NCBI GenBank assembly: GCA_034440275.1
Contig: JAWXBS010000067.1
Location: 1-24,510 of the forward strand
DNA: 24,510 nt
Direction: 5' to 3'
Source: VFBF01 sp034440275
GTDB taxonomy: Bacteria; Pseudomonadota; Alphaproteobacteria; Caulobacterales; Aquidulcibacteraceae
The notes beneath the pieces are model-generated. The model was not told the DNA's origin. It saw only the letters and a program-made list of their open reading frames with translations, and did no database searches. The position numbers and the translations under genes were made by a program. This document shows, in pieces, positions 22,531 to 24,510 of the stretch. The number at the start of each line of letters is the position of its first letter. The stretch's first letter is position 1.

Positions 22531-24510
22531 ATGAAGGAACCGACCCAGCCTGAACGGGTCCCCACCCGGCGCCGGCTTCGGCTCGCGGTGGGCGTGGCGG
22601 GCGTCTCCATCCTCGCGGCGGCCGGCGCGGCCTGGTTCTTCCGCATGCCGCTGGCCGACCAGTTCGCCCGCGACGCCTTGGCGGGCATGGGGCTCGACGC
22701 CGATTTCGAGATTTCGCGGCTCGATCTGGGCGGGGCCCGGCTGACTGCGGTCCGCGTCGGTCCGGAGAACCGTCCGGACGTCGTCGCGCAAACCGCAGAT
22801 CTCCGGATCGGCTGGGGGCTGACCGGCCCCAAGCTTGTGGGGGTGCGGCTTGTTGAGCCCGCACTCCGGGTGGCGATCTCGGAAAAGGGTGTTTCGCTCG
22901 GCTCGTTGGACCATATCCAGAGCGTCGGCGACGCAGGCGCCGGACGCCTGCCGGACATGACCATCGAGATCATCGACGGCCGCGCCCTCGTCTCCACGCC
23001 CTACGGCGTCATCCCGGCGACGGTCTCCAGCAAGGGTCGGCTGACCCGGGATTTCACGGCGGCGGCGGACATCGCGCCGACGACAGTGCAGTCGGCGGCG
23101 GGCAAGCTGGAGGGCGTGCGTCTGTCGGTGCGTGCTCGCACCGAGGGCGGCTCCTTGCTGGTCGACGCCGAAGGCGCCCTCGCTGGGCTGGACTCGCAGG
23201 AGGCGCGGGCGCGCGCGCTGAGCATCAGCGCTTCCGCCGCCATACCGCGCGAATTTCGCGGTGCGACGGTATCGCTGCGCGGCGCGGCGGCCGAACTCGG
23301 CGCAGGCGAACATGGCGCCGCCGGCGTGCGGCTCCAAGCCAGTCTCGATCCCGCCGCCGACAAGCGCTGGCGCATGCGCGGGCTGCTGACCGCCGACGCG
23401 CTTTCTGGCCCGAGCATCGGCGGCGCGGCGGCGCGCGTGACGGTGAACGCTGCAGGAGACTTTTCCGAGGCCGCCGGCGAGTGGACGCTGCGCGCCGACA
23501 GGTTGCGCGCCACGCGCCTGGATGCATCGCGCGTCAGCGGCGACGGCGCCTTTGCGTATGACGGGGATTCAAGCGACGGCGCCGTGTTCTCAGCGACCGG
23601 TTCTGTCACGCTGCCGGAAGCCGGTCTCGACGCGCAGGGGCGCCGTGATGTGCTGCAGTCCGTCCCGACGCTCGCGGGCTCGCCACTTGGTTCGCTCTTT
23701 GGATCCGGCCGCGCGGCGCTCGATCGCGCGCTGACCAAATTTGCTACCGCCGCCACGCTGCGGCTCGACTGGCGCGGCGGCAACGGTCGCCTCACCTTCC
23801 CCGGCCCGCTGACGGTTCAGGCTGCGAGCGGCGCTGTCGTCACCGCCACGCCAATCGAGAACGGACGCCCTGCACTGTTGTTGCTTCTGCCTTCCGGCGA
23901 AGCGAGCGGCGGCGTGCGCATCGCGATGGAAGGCGGCGGCCTGCCCGCGGCGACGCTGGCGGTGAACACCTTCGCGTTCGCCAACGCGCGGATGCAAGCG
24001 GACGGCGCGGTGCGCGTCGCGAACTGGCGGGCCAATGGCGGGCGCCTCGACCTCGCCAGCACACGTTTTTCGCTGAAGGGCGAAAATGGCAAAGGTTCTT
24101 TCTCGCTCGATGGCGCTGTCGCCATGGATGGCGCTACGGATGCGTTCAGTCTGCGGGACCTGCGGGCGCCACTGAAGATCGACGCCACGTGGGGCGGCGG
24201 CTATCGCATTGTGCTGCGCGACGGTTGCACGCCGATCGACGAAGGCGCGATCGGCATACCCGGACACATCCTTGAAGGTCGCCGCATCGCGCTGTGCCCC
24301 GGCCCCGGCGGCGGGCTGATGGGCGAAGACGCGGCTGGTCGCATGTTCGGCGGCTTCACCGTCGACGGCGCGACGTTCAGCGGGCGCACCGACGACAGCA
24401 CGCGCAAACCGGTCTCCATCGCCGCGCAGCGCATAGAAGGCCGTTTCGTCGGCAGGAACGCGGATTCACATCTCGAGATTTCCGCGACCAATCCCGCCTA
24501 TGCCGTCGAC
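22531..24510 (+). CDS. AsmA/YdbH-like large envelope protein, N-terminal 660 residues (cut by window edge)
   Basis: The reading frame is open without a stop from ATG 22531 to the last base, giving 660 residues. A short basic start (TRRRLR) leads into one membrane helix (about 16-35, AVGVAGVSILAAAGAAWFF). This is followed by a long, beta-rich, glycine/alanine-rich extracytoplasmic region with AsmA/YdbH-style repeats: ISRLDLGGARLTAVRVG near the start, and later TRFSLKGENGKGSFSLDGAV and VDGATFSGRTDDS. Such proteins span the periplasm and are linked to lipid transport between membranes in enteric bacteria. An in-frame ATG at 22504 is an alternative start; a stop lies at 22441. GGGAAG is close to ATG 22531. 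Codon usage is like the neighbours. The exact family is uncertain because the C-terminus is missing. Confidence 0.75.
   Translation, partial: MKEPTQPERVPTRRRLRLAVGVAGVSILAAAGAAWFFRMPLADQFARDALAGMGLDADFEISRLDLGGARLTAVRVGPENRPDVVAQTADLRIGWGLTGPKLVGVRLVEPALRVAISEKGVSLGSLDHIQSVGDAGAGRLPDMTIEIIDGRALVSTPYGVIPATVSSKGRLTRDFTAAADIAPTTVQSAAGKLEGVRLSVRARTEGGSLLVDAEGALAGLDSQEARARALSISASAAIPREFRGATVSLRGAAAELGAGEHGAAGVRLQASLDPAADKRWRMRGLLTADALSGPSIGGAAARVTVNAAGDFSEAAGEWTLRADRLRATRLDASRVSGDGAFAYDGDSSDGAVFSATGSVTLPEAGLDAQGRRDVLQSVPTLAGSPLGSLFGSGRAALDRALTKFATAATLRLDWRGGNGRLTFPGPLTVQAASGAVVTATPIENGRPALLLLLPSGEASGGVRIAMEGGGLPAATLAVNTFAFANARMQADGAVRVANWRANGGRLDLASTRFSLKGENGKGSFSLDGAVAMDGATDAFSLRDLRAPLKIDATWGGGYRIVLRDGCTPIDEGAIGIPGHILEGRRIALCPGPGGGLMGEDAAGRMFGGFTVDGATFSGRTDDSTRKPVSIAAQRIEGRFVGRNADSHLEISATNPAYAVD

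Noticed and set aside
22432..23337. 301-codon minus-strand frame near the right end
   Set aside because: It lies antisense to the AsmA/YdbH-like gene, whose frame is open from 22531 to the window end with a membrane anchor and regular repeats.

Overview
The window is GC-rich, densely coded DNA from an alphaproteobacterium, most likely of the Caulobacterales/Hyphomonadaceae lineage. The evidence is a recognisable CtrA (19528-20229) and a recognisable GcrA (9122-9637), the two opposing master regulators of the Caulobacter-type cell cycle. Flagellar genes and regulatory-looking upstream regions with GANTC (CcrM-type) sites and CtrA-like TTAA motifs support this. No rRNA, tRNA, CRISPR array, insertion sequence or prophage was recognised. 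It reads as chromosomal core sequence.

Layout. 1-1224: a minus-strand pair (short FliN/SpoA protein, then the start of a DUF3126 protein) diverges from lipB (octanoyltransferase). 1308-2911: plus-strand small unknown protein, YkgJ-type cysteine-cluster protein and an unrecognised lipoprotein, ending at a strong hairpin. 2976-8851: a minus-strand block with pccA (biotinylated propionyl-CoA carboxylase alpha), a ParA-like ATPase overlapping an unknown 144-residue partner, a two-helix membrane protein, and an ABC-2 permease abutting a prolyl-4-hydroxylase-like oxygenase. 8852-9121: regulatory region before gcrA. 9122-10567: gcrA and a convergent SapC-family gene, separated by two almost identical mirrored terminators. 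10743-17396: MaoC/hydratase-2 protein, two tandem DUF885 lipoproteins and a YfbK-like von Willebrand factor A lipoprotein. 17416-20873: fliI-fliJ (minus) divergent from ctrA and a single-domain response regulator (plus). 20880-22283: an M23 murein endopeptidase of the MepM/ShyA/Csd3 type. 22531-end: a long AsmA/YdbH-like envelope protein, open at the window edge.

How the genes fit together. The common theme is cell cycle, flagellum and envelope: GcrA and CtrA, flagellar export ATPase and chaperone, a flagellar switch-type protein, a murein endopeptidase and several envelope lipoproteins. The most notable regulatory structure is the 376-base fliI-ctrA intergenic region. It holds four GANTC sites, a near-consensus CtrA box, and a long imperfect dyad whose outer arms are GTTAAC and whose right arm overlaps a GANTC site. 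The best candidate for an undescribed system is the parA-like gene with its overlapping small partner, preceded by a widely spaced inverted repeat whose arms share the GTTTCA/TGAAAC core of parS half-sites. All functional calls are from reading the sequence; no database search was run.
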